The notes: generated by a model not told the origin, from the sequence alone. Positions 53,555 to 62,652 are shown, counted from the first letter of the stretch. The stretch: 64,000 nucleotides of DNA from JAHZKN01 sp965250205 (GCA_965250205.1 CBDFNK010000022.1:245991-309990), one strand, 5' to 3'. Program-made: numbers and translations.

Positions 53555-54523
53555 CTAAATAGCCCCCCTGATGGGGCGAGGGCAAGGGCCTTTCAGACTT
53601 TCGTGTGCGGCAAAGCGGCAGAGATGGCTTGTAAAGAGTGTGGCAACGACAAAGTCGGCGCTGGTGCCGGGATTAAGGCCGTCTTTTTTGAGCTCCAAAT
53701 CAAAATCAAGCAGTTTTTGGTGGGCCTTAACGCCGCCTTTCAGCGGTGCCCAGGTTGATTTGAGTGCGCGGGCGCGATCTTGGATACTTCGGGCCACTTG
53801 GGAGCCAAATTTGCGGACAATGTGGCTGTCTGGGAAGTCTTGGAGCATTTGCATGTAGAGTGTTGTGACGACGCGGTTATCCCATTTTAGGGGGTGTCCT
53901 GGTGCGCCCTGCGGCCTGTCAGATAACAGGAGTTGATCTCCGTGCGCTTGGGCTCCCATCAAGGTTGGCAAATGATGGCTAAAGATATCTTCAAAATTCG
54001 AGACATATGCGTTTGCGATGCGGTCAACGTCAGCGGACAGCTGCATGGCGTCATGGATGCCTATTTGACCGTCGCTGGTGTGGACATCGCCTTTCTCCGC
54101 TCGGCCCAGTCCACCAGGATTGGCAAGGCGAATGGCGGCAAAGACCCCATCAGCATCGTGTTGATCTAGGTTGATCAGAACTTGGGTAAGACTGGCTTGA
54201 AGATCTGTTGAGGTGTCAAGCGATTCAATAGCAGCGGCCAGCGGCACCGACAGTAAAATAATTCCGAGATTTGTGTTGCAACCTGCCGCCTTCATGCTAG
54301 CGGCAACGGCCTGTTTGATACGCGCGCCGACTGCTAAATCAGAATTGGCAATGATGGGTGCCGCTGCCTTGGCACTTTTTTCAAAGTGGCTGATATCCAT
54401 ATCGTGGCCCGCCGCAAAGACATGGACATTACCGGGTTTTAAGGCTTTCAACTCAGCCGCGCAGGCGCTGAGAAATGCGCTCTCAATCTCATCTCGGCGT
54501 ATTGAGCGCGGCACGGCGGTCAT
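53555..54523 (-). CDS. CitG-like (triphosphoribosyl-dephospho-CoA synthase family) protein
   Basis: 322 residues. LKALKPGNVHVFAAGHDMDI and the later AHGDQLLLSDRPQGAP and VKAHQKLLDFDLELKKDGLN regions are those of the CitG/MdcB family members that occur in H4MPT clusters. By analogy it attaches a ribose-phosphate unit during cofactor synthesis; this is inference. One base separates it from the upstream ATP-grasp gene. Confidence 0.85.
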   Translation of the reverse strand: MTAVPRSIRRDEIESAFLSACAAELKALKPGNVHVFAAGHDMDISHFEKSAKAAAPIIANSDLAVGARIKQAVAASMKAAGCNTNLGIILLSVPLAAAIESLDTSTDLQASLTQVLINLDQHDADGVFAAIRLANPGGLGRAEKGDVHTSDGQIGIHDAMQLSADVDRIANAYVSNFEDIFSHHLPTLMGAQAHGDQLLLSDRPQGAPGHPLKWDNRVVTTLYMQMLQDFPDSHIVRKFGSQVARSIQDRARALKSTWAPLKGGVKAHQKLLDFDLELKKDGLNPGTSADFVVATLFTSHLCRFAAHESLKGPCPRPIRGAI

Positions 54524-54524
54524 A

Positions 54525-55457
54525 TCATGCCATCTCTTTCAAGTTTGCCATGAAGGCGTCTGCGAGAGCGGCGGCAATGTCGACGTCGCTGACGCTAAAA
54601 AGCCCTTTCCAGGCTGGATTTGAATTGATTTCAAGCACCAGGAGCTGGCCTGATTTTGGATCTTGAATGAGATCAACGCCAGCGTAGTTGGCGCCAACAG
54701 CGCGGCATGCGGCAAGGGCCAATTGCGCCATTTCATCCGTCAGTGAAAGGGGTGCGGGTTTACCGCCCTGATGGACGTTGGTCACCCAATGTGCGCCTTG
54801 ACGAGACATGGCGGCAAGGACACGCCCATTGCAGACAAAAACGCGGATATCAGCAAACGTGTCGGCTTGATCGTCGCGCAAATAGTGCTGCAGATAGTAC
54901 ACATCGCCAACCGCGTCTGGTGGAGGCAGATCAGCGGCAGTGTCGGCGCGCATAACACCATTGCCTTGGCTGCCAAACAGCGGTTTGACGACCAATCGCC
55001 GGTTGATGCGTTCTGCTTCTAGGTGCGCGCGGGCGTGACCTTCAATTACGCGTGTCGTCGGCACGGGCAGGCCTGCCTTTTGAAACAGAAACGTTGCGGT
55101 TGATTTGTCGACGCAACGCTCAATGGTGCGGGCACCATTCCAAACCATAACGCCGCTCTTTCTCAGAGCATGCAAGATGCCAAGCCGAAACGTGATTTGT
55201 TCCAAGCTGCCCGTTGAGATGGCACGCACGAATGCGCCATCAGGCAACTTCTGGTTGAATCCCGGAATATCAAGACCTGAGGCGGCTGCGGTATCAAAGG
55301 CACACGCCTTAAGAGTCGTGGTGACGACGTCCGCCCCGCGCGCCTCAAACGCCGCTACAAGTTGTCGGGCATGCCAATCACCGCCGCCGTCTTCAACAAA
55401 CAGGACCAGGCGTTTTGGAGACGGGCTCAGGGGATCAAGCGAAGCTGGCATCGACAA
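54525..55457 (-). CDS. RimK/MptN-like ATP-grasp ligase
   Basis: 310 residues. The ATP-grasp fold is visible: VKPLFGSQGNGVMRADTAAD, VYYLQHYLRDDQADTFADIR, and GANYAGVDLIQDPKSGQLLV with LEINSNPAWKGLF as Mg2+ site. RimK-type ligases add glutamate to a cofactor tail; MptN does this for H4MPT in archaea. Its start overlaps mch by about 20 bp. Confidence 0.85.
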   Translation of the reverse strand: MSMPASLDPLSPSPKRLVLFVEDGGGDWHARQLVAAFEARGADVVTTTLKACAFDTAAASGLDIPGFNQKLPDGAFVRAISTGSLEQITFRLGILHALRKSGVMVWNGARTIERCVDKSTATFLFQKAGLPVPTTRVIEGHARAHLEAERINRRLVVKPLFGSQGNGVMRADTAADLPPPDAVGDVYYLQHYLRDDQADTFADIRVFVCNGRVLAAMSRQGAHWVTNVHQGGKPAPLSLTDEMAQLALAACRAVGANYAGVDLIQDPKSGQLLVLEINSNPAWKGLFSVSDVDIAAALADAFMANLKEMA

Positions 55458-56406
55458 TGTCTGGGGCTAGTTTGCCAGCTTGGAAGGAGGAGCCGGTTTC
55501 TACGTTGGAGACTGTGACAGCAGCAGGGCTGAATAACATGCCGTCGATTTTGTAAAAGTCACCATCGACTGCTGCGAATATTTCGGCAAATGGTTTGCCA
55601 TAGGCCTCTGAGCCAGATGACGGCAGCTCATTGGCCAACTTTTGGGCTTCGGCCTCTGAGCCCTTCACAAACAACTGTACGCGACCGCCGTAGATAATGG
55701 CATCGTTGGTGCGTCCCATAGCTTTGACAAAGTCGGGCGCAGGTGGGGCAATCGGTGCAACGCCATAGCCATCCAAAATGTTGTTGAGGTCAAAGTGCAG
55801 TTCATGCGCTTTATGAAGCCCGACTTCCAAAACACGCGCTGCAATTTGCACCGTGCCCGCCAAGCTGCTGGTTGGGGCGTACAGTACGGTTAAATCACGG
55901 GTGTTGACCTTGCAGGCTTCAGCGACCGTTTTAACTACGGATGCCGGTGGGGCCTTGTCACCTTCTATCACCAGTGAAGCCTTGTCGTGATGATCGACAT
56001 AGTTGAGTTCTTTATAAAGCTCTTCAACGCGGGATAGTGCGCGCGCAGGCCCAGAACCCAGTGCAAAGAAACCGCTGTCTTCTTCTGAGATGGTCCAGCC
56101 AGCGTATTGGCTGGCAAGGCAGGCCACGACCGGGTTGGTGGAATGGACCACAACGCCAAGAGGCCAACGCTCAAGGCCGCTGTTGGAAGTGATGGCAACG
56201 GTGCCAAGGCCACCCATGCAAATTTCACCCAATTGGCGACCTGCTTCTAGGCTTCCCGTGCAGTTTGCGCCAAGATCAATCTGGCGCTCGCCGGCTTCGC
56301 CGGTGGCCACATCGCAGCGCAATTCGCGGGCATTGGCTGCAAGATTCTCAACCAATTTTGCAGCGCCTGCTGAAACAGAGGGGCTGGTGCCAAGAGTTGC
56401 CGTCAT
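55435..56406 (-). CDS. mch: Methenyltetrahydromethanopterin cyclohydrolase
   Basis: 323 residues, the normal length. Family stretches are LGASVNC-like AKLVENLAANARELRCDVAT, IDLGANCTGSLEAGRQLGEI, GWTISEEDSGFFALGSGPAR and APTSSLAGTVQIAARVLE. It interconverts methenyl- and formyl-H4MPT between MtdB and the Fhc complex. It overlaps the ATP-grasp gene at its start by 4 bp. Confidence 0.96.
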   Translation of the reverse strand: MTATLGTSPSVSAGAAKLVENLAANARELRCDVATGEAGERQIDLGANCTGSLEAGRQLGEICMGGLGTVAITSNSGLERWPLGVVVHSTNPVVACLASQYAGWTISEEDSGFFALGSGPARALSRVEELYKELNYVDHHDKASLVIEGDKAPPASVVKTVAEACKVNTRDLTVLYAPTSSLAGTVQIAARVLEVGLHKAHELHFDLNNILDGYGVAPIAPPAPDFVKAMGRTNDAIIYGGRVQLFVKGSEAEAQKLANELPSSGSEAYGKPFAEIFAAVDGDFYKIDGMLFSPAAVTVSNVETGSSFQAGKLAPDIVDASFA

Positions 56407-57584
56407 ATCGATTGGTCCTTTGTGTTGGGGCTGTCATACAGCATCTTTTCAAGGCTCGCGAGGCGTGAAATGCATAATTCTTCTGCCTGTTCAGCCGTTG
56501 TTCCCTCAGCATGCACGCTGGCCAGGGGTTGGCCACGCGCGAGGTGTACGCCGTTTTGCGGGCGATCACTTATCCAATCGGGCCACGCTTTGGTCTCGAT
56601 CCGAATGGAGCCCTGGTCAGCGTACAAAACGGCGCACGCTTTGGCCCTGGGCGATGCCCAATTTTCCTGCAAATAAGCGGCTGGATCACCACCCTGGCAG
56701 GCAATGATATGGGCTTGAAACAGTGAGCCTTTGGGATCATCGTGGACATCGAGTGTCGCGCCAGGTCTTGGGTTGATCTCAAGGCAGAAGACGCCATCCG
56801 CGGTGATAAGAAAATCAATCGAGGCAAGGCCTTTAAGGTCAGCCGCTTCAGTGATCGCCAAGGCGGCTTCCAGGACGGCTGTTTCTTGGTCACGAGGTAA
56901 CTCAATATGACTGACCGCGCCGCCATAGCGAAACGGTGTCTGAGGAGCAGGTGAGGGCCATTGTTTAGAAAGCGCAAAAGCCCGGCCACCTTTGCCAGCA
57001 ATGGCGAGGACGGAAACGGCCTGGCCCCGGCCGTCATGGCGAATGCCGTCATGTTGAAAGACGTCACGTTGAAAATAGGTTTTAGATGTTGATTTGGTGG
57101 ATTGCGTGCAGCGCTTTATGTGCAAACCTCCGCTGCCGCCGATACGTTTTCTGAGCCAGCCATTTGGATCGCTCGGTGCTTCGGAATTTGTTTCGGGGTG
57201 AGCGATGGCGAGTTTGTCTAACAGATCAAAAAAGACAGCTGGGTCTTTGAGGGCTGCTATTGTGTCGGCGTCCGTGCCAAGGAGCGGAAATTGAGCAGCA
57301 AGCTTGTCGATCAGACCCGGCCGGTCTTCAAAGCCACTTCCAAGTATGAGGCCTTTGATGGGTTGATCGCACTTGGATTGCAGCACGCTGAGGGCTTTGA
57401 TCAACGGCTTGGAGCGCAGGCCGACACGCATGCGCGCTGGAAGGCAAATTTTGTCACTAGGATTGCACGCCAGATCTTGATCGCCAAAACAATCAACGAC
57501 CAGTGGGCGATAACCTGCCCGCTTGGCCGAGGCTGCCAACGCCCGCCCGGATAAGGCTGCAATGAGGACGGGTTCCTCTGGCAC
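56403..57584 (-). CDS. ATP-grasp ligase (MfnD-like)
   Basis: 393 residues. An N-terminal pre-ATP-grasp region (RAGYRPLVVDCFGDQD) precedes an ATP-grasp domain with LRKRIGGSGGLHIKR and SIDFLITADGVFCLEINPRP. This is the architecture of tyramine-glutamate ligase MfnD and of the ATP-grasp proteins found in H4MPT clusters. A role in the glutamate tail of the methanofuran analogue is inferred from context. It is 9 bp after mtdB. Confidence 0.78.
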   Translation of the reverse strand: MPEEPVLIAALSGRALAASAKRAGYRPLVVDCFGDQDLACNPSDKICLPARMRVGLRSKPLIKALSVLQSKCDQPIKGLILGSGFEDRPGLIDKLAAQFPLLGTDADTIAALKDPAVFFDLLDKLAIAHPETNSEAPSDPNGWLRKRIGGSGGLHIKRCTQSTKSTSKTYFQRDVFQHDGIRHDGRGQAVSVLAIAGKGGRAFALSKQWPSPAPQTPFRYGGAVSHIELPRDQETAVLEAALAITEAADLKGLASIDFLITADGVFCLEINPRPGATLDVHDDPKGSLFQAHIIACQGGDPAAYLQENWASPRAKACAVLYADQGSIRIETKAWPDWISDRPQNGVHLARGQPLASVHAEGTTAEQAEELCISRLASLEKMLYDSPNTKDQSI

Positions 57585-57593
57585 GCGCTTGCC

Positions 57594-58493
57594 TTAACTT
57601 ACGAGACCACGGGCCGTCTTGAATGCGTCGCGAAAGTCAAAGTGCTGGGCTTCGGTCGCATCGATCATCTGCTTGAGAAGATCAGATTGTGTCTTGTATT
57701 TCACATCGCCAATGGCAAGTGGACCAACGCCCAATGCATCGCAGCCCGGAATTTGTTCGCCATTCATGAACAGCTCTATGCCTTCAACACCTGGTGGAGG
57801 GACAGCATTCACATCGGCAACGACCAGAAGCTTTTTGGCATGCTCTTTGTCTTCTTTAGAAACGACCTGCACACCGGCTGCTGCTGCCGCATAAATGATT
57901 TCGGCGTTAGCAATGATATCCGCTTTTTGTTCGGGCGTCTCACTGGCCACAGGTTCAAGATCAACGCCAAAACGTTCTTTGGACACAGCCGCTGCTTTAA
58001 TCACACGATCAACCCCGCGATGGGCGACGAGCTGAACATGGGCACCTTCGAGCGCCGAGATGATTGAGGAGGCAAAACCCACAACACCGGTGGCACCGAA
58101 GATCGCAATTTTGGTGCCCTTCAAGCTGCGACCCAGTTTTTGTTTCAGAATTTTTTCAACAAGGGCAACCATCGCGGCAGCGGTGGTGAACGATCCTGCG
58201 GGGTCAGCAAACGTAGAAAGTTGGAACGGAGGCACCAGTGCCTCTTTGGCCGCCTTGATCATATCAAGCGCCAGGATGGTGTCTTTGCCGCCAAAAAAGA
58301 AACCGGTCTGCACTCCATGATCAGGTGGCCGCGAGAAGATGGCGTCCCGGACCAGCGGGCGCACCTCATCAAGCGATACGTTTGTGTACGGAATAATTGT
58401 TTTGTAGCCAGCATCAGCCGCCATGTTCACGTCAAACGGGCTCACATGTTTGTTGGGTTCCAGCATATGCAGGATTGTCCGGGCATCGCTCAT
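57594..58493 (-). CDS. mtdB: NAD(P)-dependent methylenetetrahydromethanopterin dehydrogenase
   Basis: 299 residues. The N-terminal substrate half includes HVSPFDVNMAADAGYKTIIP. The NAD(P)-binding Rossmann motif is TKIAIFGATGVVGFASSIIS. It oxidises methylene-H4MPT to methenyl-H4MPT. Sequence features favour MtdB over MtdA (no folate-specific context and an H4MPT operon); the NAD versus NADP preference cannot be read directly. Confidence 0.93.
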   Translation of the reverse strand: MSDARTILHMLEPNKHVSPFDVNMAADAGYKTIIPYTNVSLDEVRPLVRDAIFSRPPDHGVQTGFFFGGKDTILALDMIKAAKEALVPPFQLSTFADPAGSFTTAAAMVALVEKILKQKLGRSLKGTKIAIFGATGVVGFASSIISALEGAHVQLVAHRGVDRVIKAAAVSKERFGVDLEPVASETPEQKADIIANAEIIYAAAAAGVQVVSKEDKEHAKKLLVVADVNAVPPPGVEGIELFMNGEQIPGCDALGVGPLAIGDVKYKTQSDLLKQMIDATEAQHFDFRDAFKTARGLVS

Positions 58494-58500
58494 TCTATTC

Positions 58501-59514
58501 TCAGCTTCCGTCGTGAGAGTGGTGGTGGGGGGCAGGCCCGTTAGCCAGATTAATCTGAGCGCCGTGGTTGCGCCCTGAAACGACCTGGAGATCCAGTCCC
58601 GATGCCTTAGCCTCTTCTACCAAAGTCGTATAGAGGCGTTCAGCCGCATCCGGGCTTTTAAAGAAGGCAAATCCAGTTGGTCCCCACGAGCTTTGCCCGA
58701 GGCCTTGACCACCAAGGTCTCCCATTTTTCGGACAATTTGTTCGACCCGAGGGCTTGCAAAGGCGCTGCCACCCTGCGCTGGGGCAAAATATCCGCCAAC
58801 GATCGATTGCATCTCGGAGACAGCGGCTCCGAATGCAGCCAGGTCCTGATCGTGTAGCGCCGGCAACATCTGCATCATGGTGACATGGCAGAGATGCGCA
58901 GCGGTGGTCTTGGACAGCGGACTGAGTTTTGCGAAAGCCTCCAATTCACGCTTGCCGTGGATGCCCTGCGCTTGTGTGTCGAGGGCCAACACGATGCGCC
59001 ACTGCTCTGGGACTTTGGCGTGGGCGATTACAGGAGGCGGGTGTTCTGCGTCGCTTTTGCCGCCGTCAATAATGAAGCCACCGTGTTCAAATGCGGCAAT
59101 TCCAATGGCAGAGCGTGCACCGCGGCTGACAATTGCGCCAAGATCATCAGAAATGACTTTTTGGCCAGCAATGGTTTGCAGTCCGGCGCTAAGTGCAAGT
59201 GCCAATTGCGTGCCTGAGCCAAGACCCGCGTGGGCCGGTATGGCGCTTTTGATGGCGACATTAATTTGGCCCTCAATGTTGAGTGCTTTTTGAAAGGTGG
59301 CGAGCAGCTTTTGCGCCCGTGGTTGCTCGTACCCTGAGAGGTCTGTCTGGTCCGCGCGATTGATTACAATTTCTGTTGCTGGATCTGAGATCGCAAGGCC
59401 GATGCTGCCAAATTGGCGTCCAAGCGCGCCGTCTGGATCCAGAAACCCCAAATGAAGACGCGCAGGCGCTCTGACGCGGATCTTTTGTCGGGATGCAGTT
59501 TCCAAAGGGGGCAA
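58501..59514 (-). CDS. mptG: Beta-ribofuranosylaminobenzene 5'-phosphate synthase
   Basis: 337 residues of the GHMP-like RFAP synthase family: VRAPARLHLGFLDPDGALGR, AHAGLGSGTQLALALSAGL, GQGLGQSSWGPTGFAFF. It joins phosphoribosyl pyrophosphate to 4-hydroxybenzoate or aminobenzoate at the first committed H4MPT step. Start TTG 59514 is used because no ATG precedes the conserved start. It is the first gene of the six-gene minus-strand operon. Confidence 0.93.
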   Translation of the reverse strand: MPPLETASRQKIRVRAPARLHLGFLDPDGALGRQFGSIGLAISDPATEIVINRADQTDLSGYEQPRAQKLLATFQKALNIEGQINVAIKSAIPAHAGLGSGTQLALALSAGLQTIAGQKVISDDLGAIVSRGARSAIGIAAFEHGGFIIDGGKSDAEHPPPVIAHAKVPEQWRIVLALDTQAQGIHGKRELEAFAKLSPLSKTTAAHLCHVTMMQMLPALHDQDLAAFGAAVSEMQSIVGGYFAPAQGGSAFASPRVEQIVRKMGDLGGQGLGQSSWGPTGFAFFKSPDAAERLYTTLVEEAKASGLDLQVVSGRNHGAQINLANGPAPHHHSHDGS

Positions 59515-59621
59515 CGGGGGTGTCCTTGAGGGTTGAGGCTATCAATTGCGTCTAACGCGCCAATAGCAGTAGGGTCGCTGAGAATGGGCGCACTGTCACC
59601 CAAGCGTGAGGAGAGATCAAC

Positions 59622-59997
59622 ATGTCAGACACCAGAGAAATCGCCATGTCTGAGGCTGAGGTTACGTCTTGGCTTAAAGAAAATTTGCCAAACTGGCGAT
59701 TGGAGGACGGCTGGGTCCGGCGAACCTACAAGACCCATGGCTGGAAAGGAACCTTGATGGTGATTGCAACGGTTGGACATCTGTCTGAGGCCGCTTGATC
59801 ACCCCGATATCACGGCGTCTTACGCCTGGGTTGAAGTGCGTCTGATGACCCATTCTGCCAAAGGCATTACGGAAAAAGATCGAACGCTGGCGAAAAAGAT
59901 CGAAGAGGTTGTGCATTGCAACCTGGTAAAGAGGACACCACCCTTGAAGGCACACCTGAAACGGACCAGCGTTTTGCTTATATCCAAGTATGACTAG
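59622..59997 (+). pseudogene. Pterin-4a-carbinolamine dehydratase, frameshifted
   Basis: The first frame starts at ATG 59622 (GTGAGGAGAGATCAAC) with MSDTREIAMSEAEVTSWLKE and runs to GHLSEAA before TGA at 59796. The next frame continues with HPDITASYAWVEVRLMTHSA and KGITEKDRTLAKKIEEVV, the rest of the same family. Intact PCD proteins read EAAWHHPD at this point; deletion of two bases between GCTTG and ATCACCCC explains the break exactly. The enzyme normally dehydrates carbinolamine pterins; here it should be lost unless the frameshift is an error. The last residues also look altered. Confidence 0.85.
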
Positions 59998-60036
59998 GTC
60001 AAATTATCGGCGGTTGATGAAACGCTAAGCGTGCTC

Positions 60037-60165
60037 TAGAGGCCCGAGCCTTTTCTTGTGCTCACTAAGCTATTAGCTCAACGCTCTATCACATGGCTCT
60101 ATCTCATGGTTGGCGATCAACTTATCTGCTCAAAGTCGAACCCAACTTTTCGCAGGTTGATCTAG
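60037..60165 (-). repeat. CTAG-bounded composite repeat A+B
   Basis: Reverse unit from CTAGAGGCCCGAGCCTTTTC to CCAACTTTTCGCAGGTTGATCTAG. A half module C (AAACGCTAAGCGTGCTCTAG, 60021-60040) abuts its left end and shares its CTAG. It lies between the dehydratase remnant and folK. Confidence 0.9.
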
Positions 60166-60210
60166 TGGCTCATTTGGCGAAGTGAGGTGTGTTTGTGTGC
60201 GGAGGGAATT

Positions 60211-60729
60211 ATGACACGATCAATGGATTCCATTATCGCGCTCGGTTCGAATATCGGCGACAAGGTGGGCAATCTCGAGCAGGCCACAGCGTTGCTCGAA
60301 TCGCATCGCGAGATTGATGTTCTCGCGCGTTCCAAACTCTATCGAACGGCGGCCTGGGGTGAGGAAGACCAGGATTGGTTTGTCAATGCCTGTTTGGGCG
60401 TTGCCACCTCGCTTAGTCCGCTTGCGCTGCTTCATGTCTGCCAAGGTATTGAAAACGAGTTGGGGCGGGTTCGTGAAAAGCGCTGGGGCCCACGGGTGAT
60501 TGACCTTGATGTTCTGGTCTACAAAGATGTTAGTCAAGACGATCCGGAGCTGACCCTGCCACATCCACTGATTACCGAGCGCGCATTTGTTTTGGTGCCT
60601 CTGAATGACATTGCACCTGAATTTGTGATCAAAGGTAAAACCGTAACGTCGTGGCTTGAAGAGGTTGATCAAGGGAGCGTGTTTGAACTGGATCCATTCG
60701 ATCCGCCACGTGTAAAAACCATTAAATAA
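60211..60729 (+). CDS. folK: 2-Amino-4-hydroxy-6-hydroxymethyldihydropteridine diphosphokinase
   Basis: 172 residues from ATG 60211 (GCGGAGGGAATT). FolK motifs: SIIALGSNIGDKVGNLEQAT, NACLGVATSLSPLALL, GPRVIDLDVLVYKD and LPHPLITERAFVLVPL. It pyrophosphorylates the pterin alcohol before dihydropteroate synthesis and may serve folate and H4MPT. A terminator follows. Confidence 0.95.
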   Translation: MTRSMDSIIALGSNIGDKVGNLEQATALLESHREIDVLARSKLYRTAAWGEEDQDWFVNACLGVATSLSPLALLHVCQGIENELGRVREKRWGPRVIDLDVLVYKDVSQDDPELTLPHPLITERAFVLVPLNDIAPEFVIKGKTVTSWLEEVDQGSVFELDPFDPPRVKTIK

Positions 60730-60730
60730 A

Positions 60731-60770
60731 ATAAGCCGCAGATCTCATTAAAGATCTGCGGCTAAAATTT
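60731..60770. terminator. Bidirectional intrinsic terminator
   Basis: AGCCGCAGATCT and AGATCTGCGGCT form a perfect 12-bp stem around CATTAA, with AT-rich flanks on both sides. It lies between convergent folK (plus) and the cytochrome gene (minus). Confidence 0.92.
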
Positions 60771-60803
60771 CTTCGCAGCAGTGTGCGTTTAGATGTGCGC
60801 TGG

Positions 60804-61199
60804 CTACTGCAGTGACTTGAGATAAGCAACGATGTTCTTAGCGTGCTTTTCTTTAACACCTGGGAACAGCATTCTGTTGCCTGGGATCATTGTTTTGCTG
60901 GTTGGCTTGTTCTTGCCATCAATTTTGACTTTGCCGATCCACTTGAGCAGGTTTTCTTCAGTCCACGTGATGCCAGAGTTTTTCACGGCATCAGAATACT
61001 GATAGCCTTCCGCAGTGCCTGCCTTGCGGCCGACAATGCCATTGAGTTGTGGGCCAAGAGCGTTTTTGGCATCGGGGCCAACCTGATGACAGGCCTTGCA
61101 CTTGGCGAATTTCTTTTTGCCTTTTGCAGGATCACCCTCAGCAATCGCGAGTGTTGGGGCAATCAGGGCGAGACCTGCAGCGAGAAGCCATTTCTTCAT
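60804..61199 (-). CDS. Class I cytochrome c
   Basis: 131 residues from ATG 61199 (GGAGGAACTGGTTTA). A signal peptide ends near TLAIAEGD (residue ~20). Haem site CKACH lies at ~35; the axial Met is in SKTMIPGNRMLF. It is the soluble c2/c550 type. Beside pqq genes it may carry electrons from XoxG to the oxidase, as cytochrome cH does in other methylotrophs; that role is inferred. Confidence 0.9.
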   Translation of the reverse strand: MKKWLLAAGLALIAPTLAIAEGDPAKGKKKFAKCKACHQVGPDAKNALGPQLNGIVGRKAGTAEGYQYSDAVKNSGITWTEENLLKWIGKVKIDGKNKPTSKTMIPGNRMLFPGVKEKHAKNIVAYLKSLQ

Positions 61200-61394
61200 T
61201 AAACCAGTTCCTCCGAAGTTTTTCATGCGAGCGACGAGTGGTACATCCCAAGGCACTCTAGTCCAACATTATGGCGATTTCGCCCTGAATGTGCTGTGAA
61301 CACATTGCCGCACTGCCAGAAAAAGTGATTTTTCAGCGAAGGGAGATGGTGAACACAAAAAAAACCATGAATTCTTAAGCGCTAGATCAAAGTG

Positions 61395-61441
61395 TTAGAG
61401 CATCTTAATCTGCGTTTGAGTAAACGCTAGGCGTGCTCTAG
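61395..61441 (-). repeat. CTAG-family repeat, module C
   Basis: TTAGAGCATCTTAATCTGCG, a TTTGAGTAAACGCTAGG core and GTGCTCTAG. Its right CTAG gives the TAG stop codon of pqqE. Confidence 0.85.
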
Positions 61442-62652
61442 GCCGGGTTGGTACCCGCTTTTTTGGCACCCCCTAGGCGCCGATAGACAAATTCCGTCGA
61501 CGGTGCATGGCTCTCTTTTTCGGCCACATTAGCCCATTCTTCGTGGAGCGAGGACAGCGAACAGGCCGGATCGGTATTGGCAGCATCACCTGCTAATGCA
61601 AAGGCCTGGCAGCGGCAGCCACCATAATCAATCTCTTTGCGATCACACGACCGACACGGCTCTTTCATCCAGCTCGTACCGCGATATTTGTTAAACGCTT
61701 CGCCGTTAAGCCAAATCTCAGCCAGCGACTTGTCCGTGATGTTGTCGAACGTCATGCCTTTGATGGATTCAGAGGCATGGCATGGCAGCACGCGACCTTG
61801 TGGCGTGATGTTGACAATGCCACGGCCCCACCCGCCCATGCAGGGTTTTGGATATTTGGCGTAATAGTCTGGCACTACGGCGTCGATGACCAGGATGCCT
61901 TTGAGCCGCTCGCGCGCAGCTTCGACATATTTGGCTGCTTCGTTAAAGTCTTCGCGCGTTGGCATCAATGCAGTACGATTTAAAAGCGCCCAGGCGTAAT
62001 ATTGAACGTGTGCGACCTCAATGCGCCCGGCACCCATCTCAACGGCAAAGTCGATCATCTGCGGAACACTTTTAATGTTGTGGCGATGAATCGGCGCATT
62101 GATTGTCAAAGGCATGCCAAATTCTTTGACCCACTTTGCGACTTCAATTTTCTTTTGAAGACCGTTTTTATAACCAGAAATTTTGTTCGCATTACCCGGC
62201 TCAATGTCCTGGATTGAAATTTGCACGTGGTCGAGGCCGAGATCGCGCAGTTTCTCAACCCGGTCCCGCGTTAAGGTCACAGCTGCCGTAATCAGGTTGG
62301 TGTAGAGTCCAACTTCTGCAGCCACCTTGACGATGTCTTCAAGATCTTTGCGCGCCGCAGGTTCACCACCCGACAAATGGATTTGCAACACACCTAGATC
62401 AGCAGCCTGGCGCATCAAATCCTGCCACTGCTCGGTAGTCATCTCTGTATTTGCGCGCTCCAGGTCAACCGGGTTGGAGCAATATGGGCACTGCAGCGGG
62501 CAGCGGTGCGTGAGTTCGCACAACATGCCAATGGGTGCACGCGCGCACGCTTCGTCTTCATTGGCTAGGTTTTCAACCGGAGCATCATCCGTTTCACGAG
62601 CACCTACAGGCATTCCGTTTTCTGAAACGTGCTTTGGTGTTTGTTCATCCAT
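61438..62652 (-). CDS. pqqE: PqqA peptide cyclase (radical SAM)
   Basis: 404 residues from ATG 62652, with CTAGGAGCCTGAAG upstream; the frame extends to TTG 62715 but lacks support. The N-terminal ~45 residues are acidic and probably disordered. The radical SAM motif is CPLQCPYC, followed by IHLSGGEPAARKDLEDIV. The C-terminal SPASM cysteines are in CSDRKEID-like CRSCDRKEIDYGGCRCQAFA and DPACSL. It makes the first Glu-Tyr cross-link of PQQ synthesis. It ends in a repeat CTAG. Confidence 0.95.
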   Translation of the reverse strand: MDEQTPKHVSENGMPVGARETDDAPVENLANEDEACARAPIGMLCELTHRCPLQCPYCSNPVDLERANTEMTTEQWQDLMRQAADLGVLQIHLSGGEPAARKDLEDIVKVAAEVGLYTNLITAAVTLTRDRVEKLRDLGLDHVQISIQDIEPGNANKISGYKNGLQKKIEVAKWVKEFGMPLTINAPIHRHNIKSVPQMIDFAVEMGAGRIEVAHVQYYAWALLNRTALMPTREDFNEAAKYVEAARERLKGILVIDAVVPDYYAKYPKPCMGGWGRGIVNITPQGRVLPCHASESIKGMTFDNITDKSLAEIWLNGEAFNKYRGTSWMKEPCRSCDRKEIDYGGCRCQAFALAGDAANTDPACSLSSLHEEWANVAEKESHAPSTEFVYRRLGGAKKAGTNPA

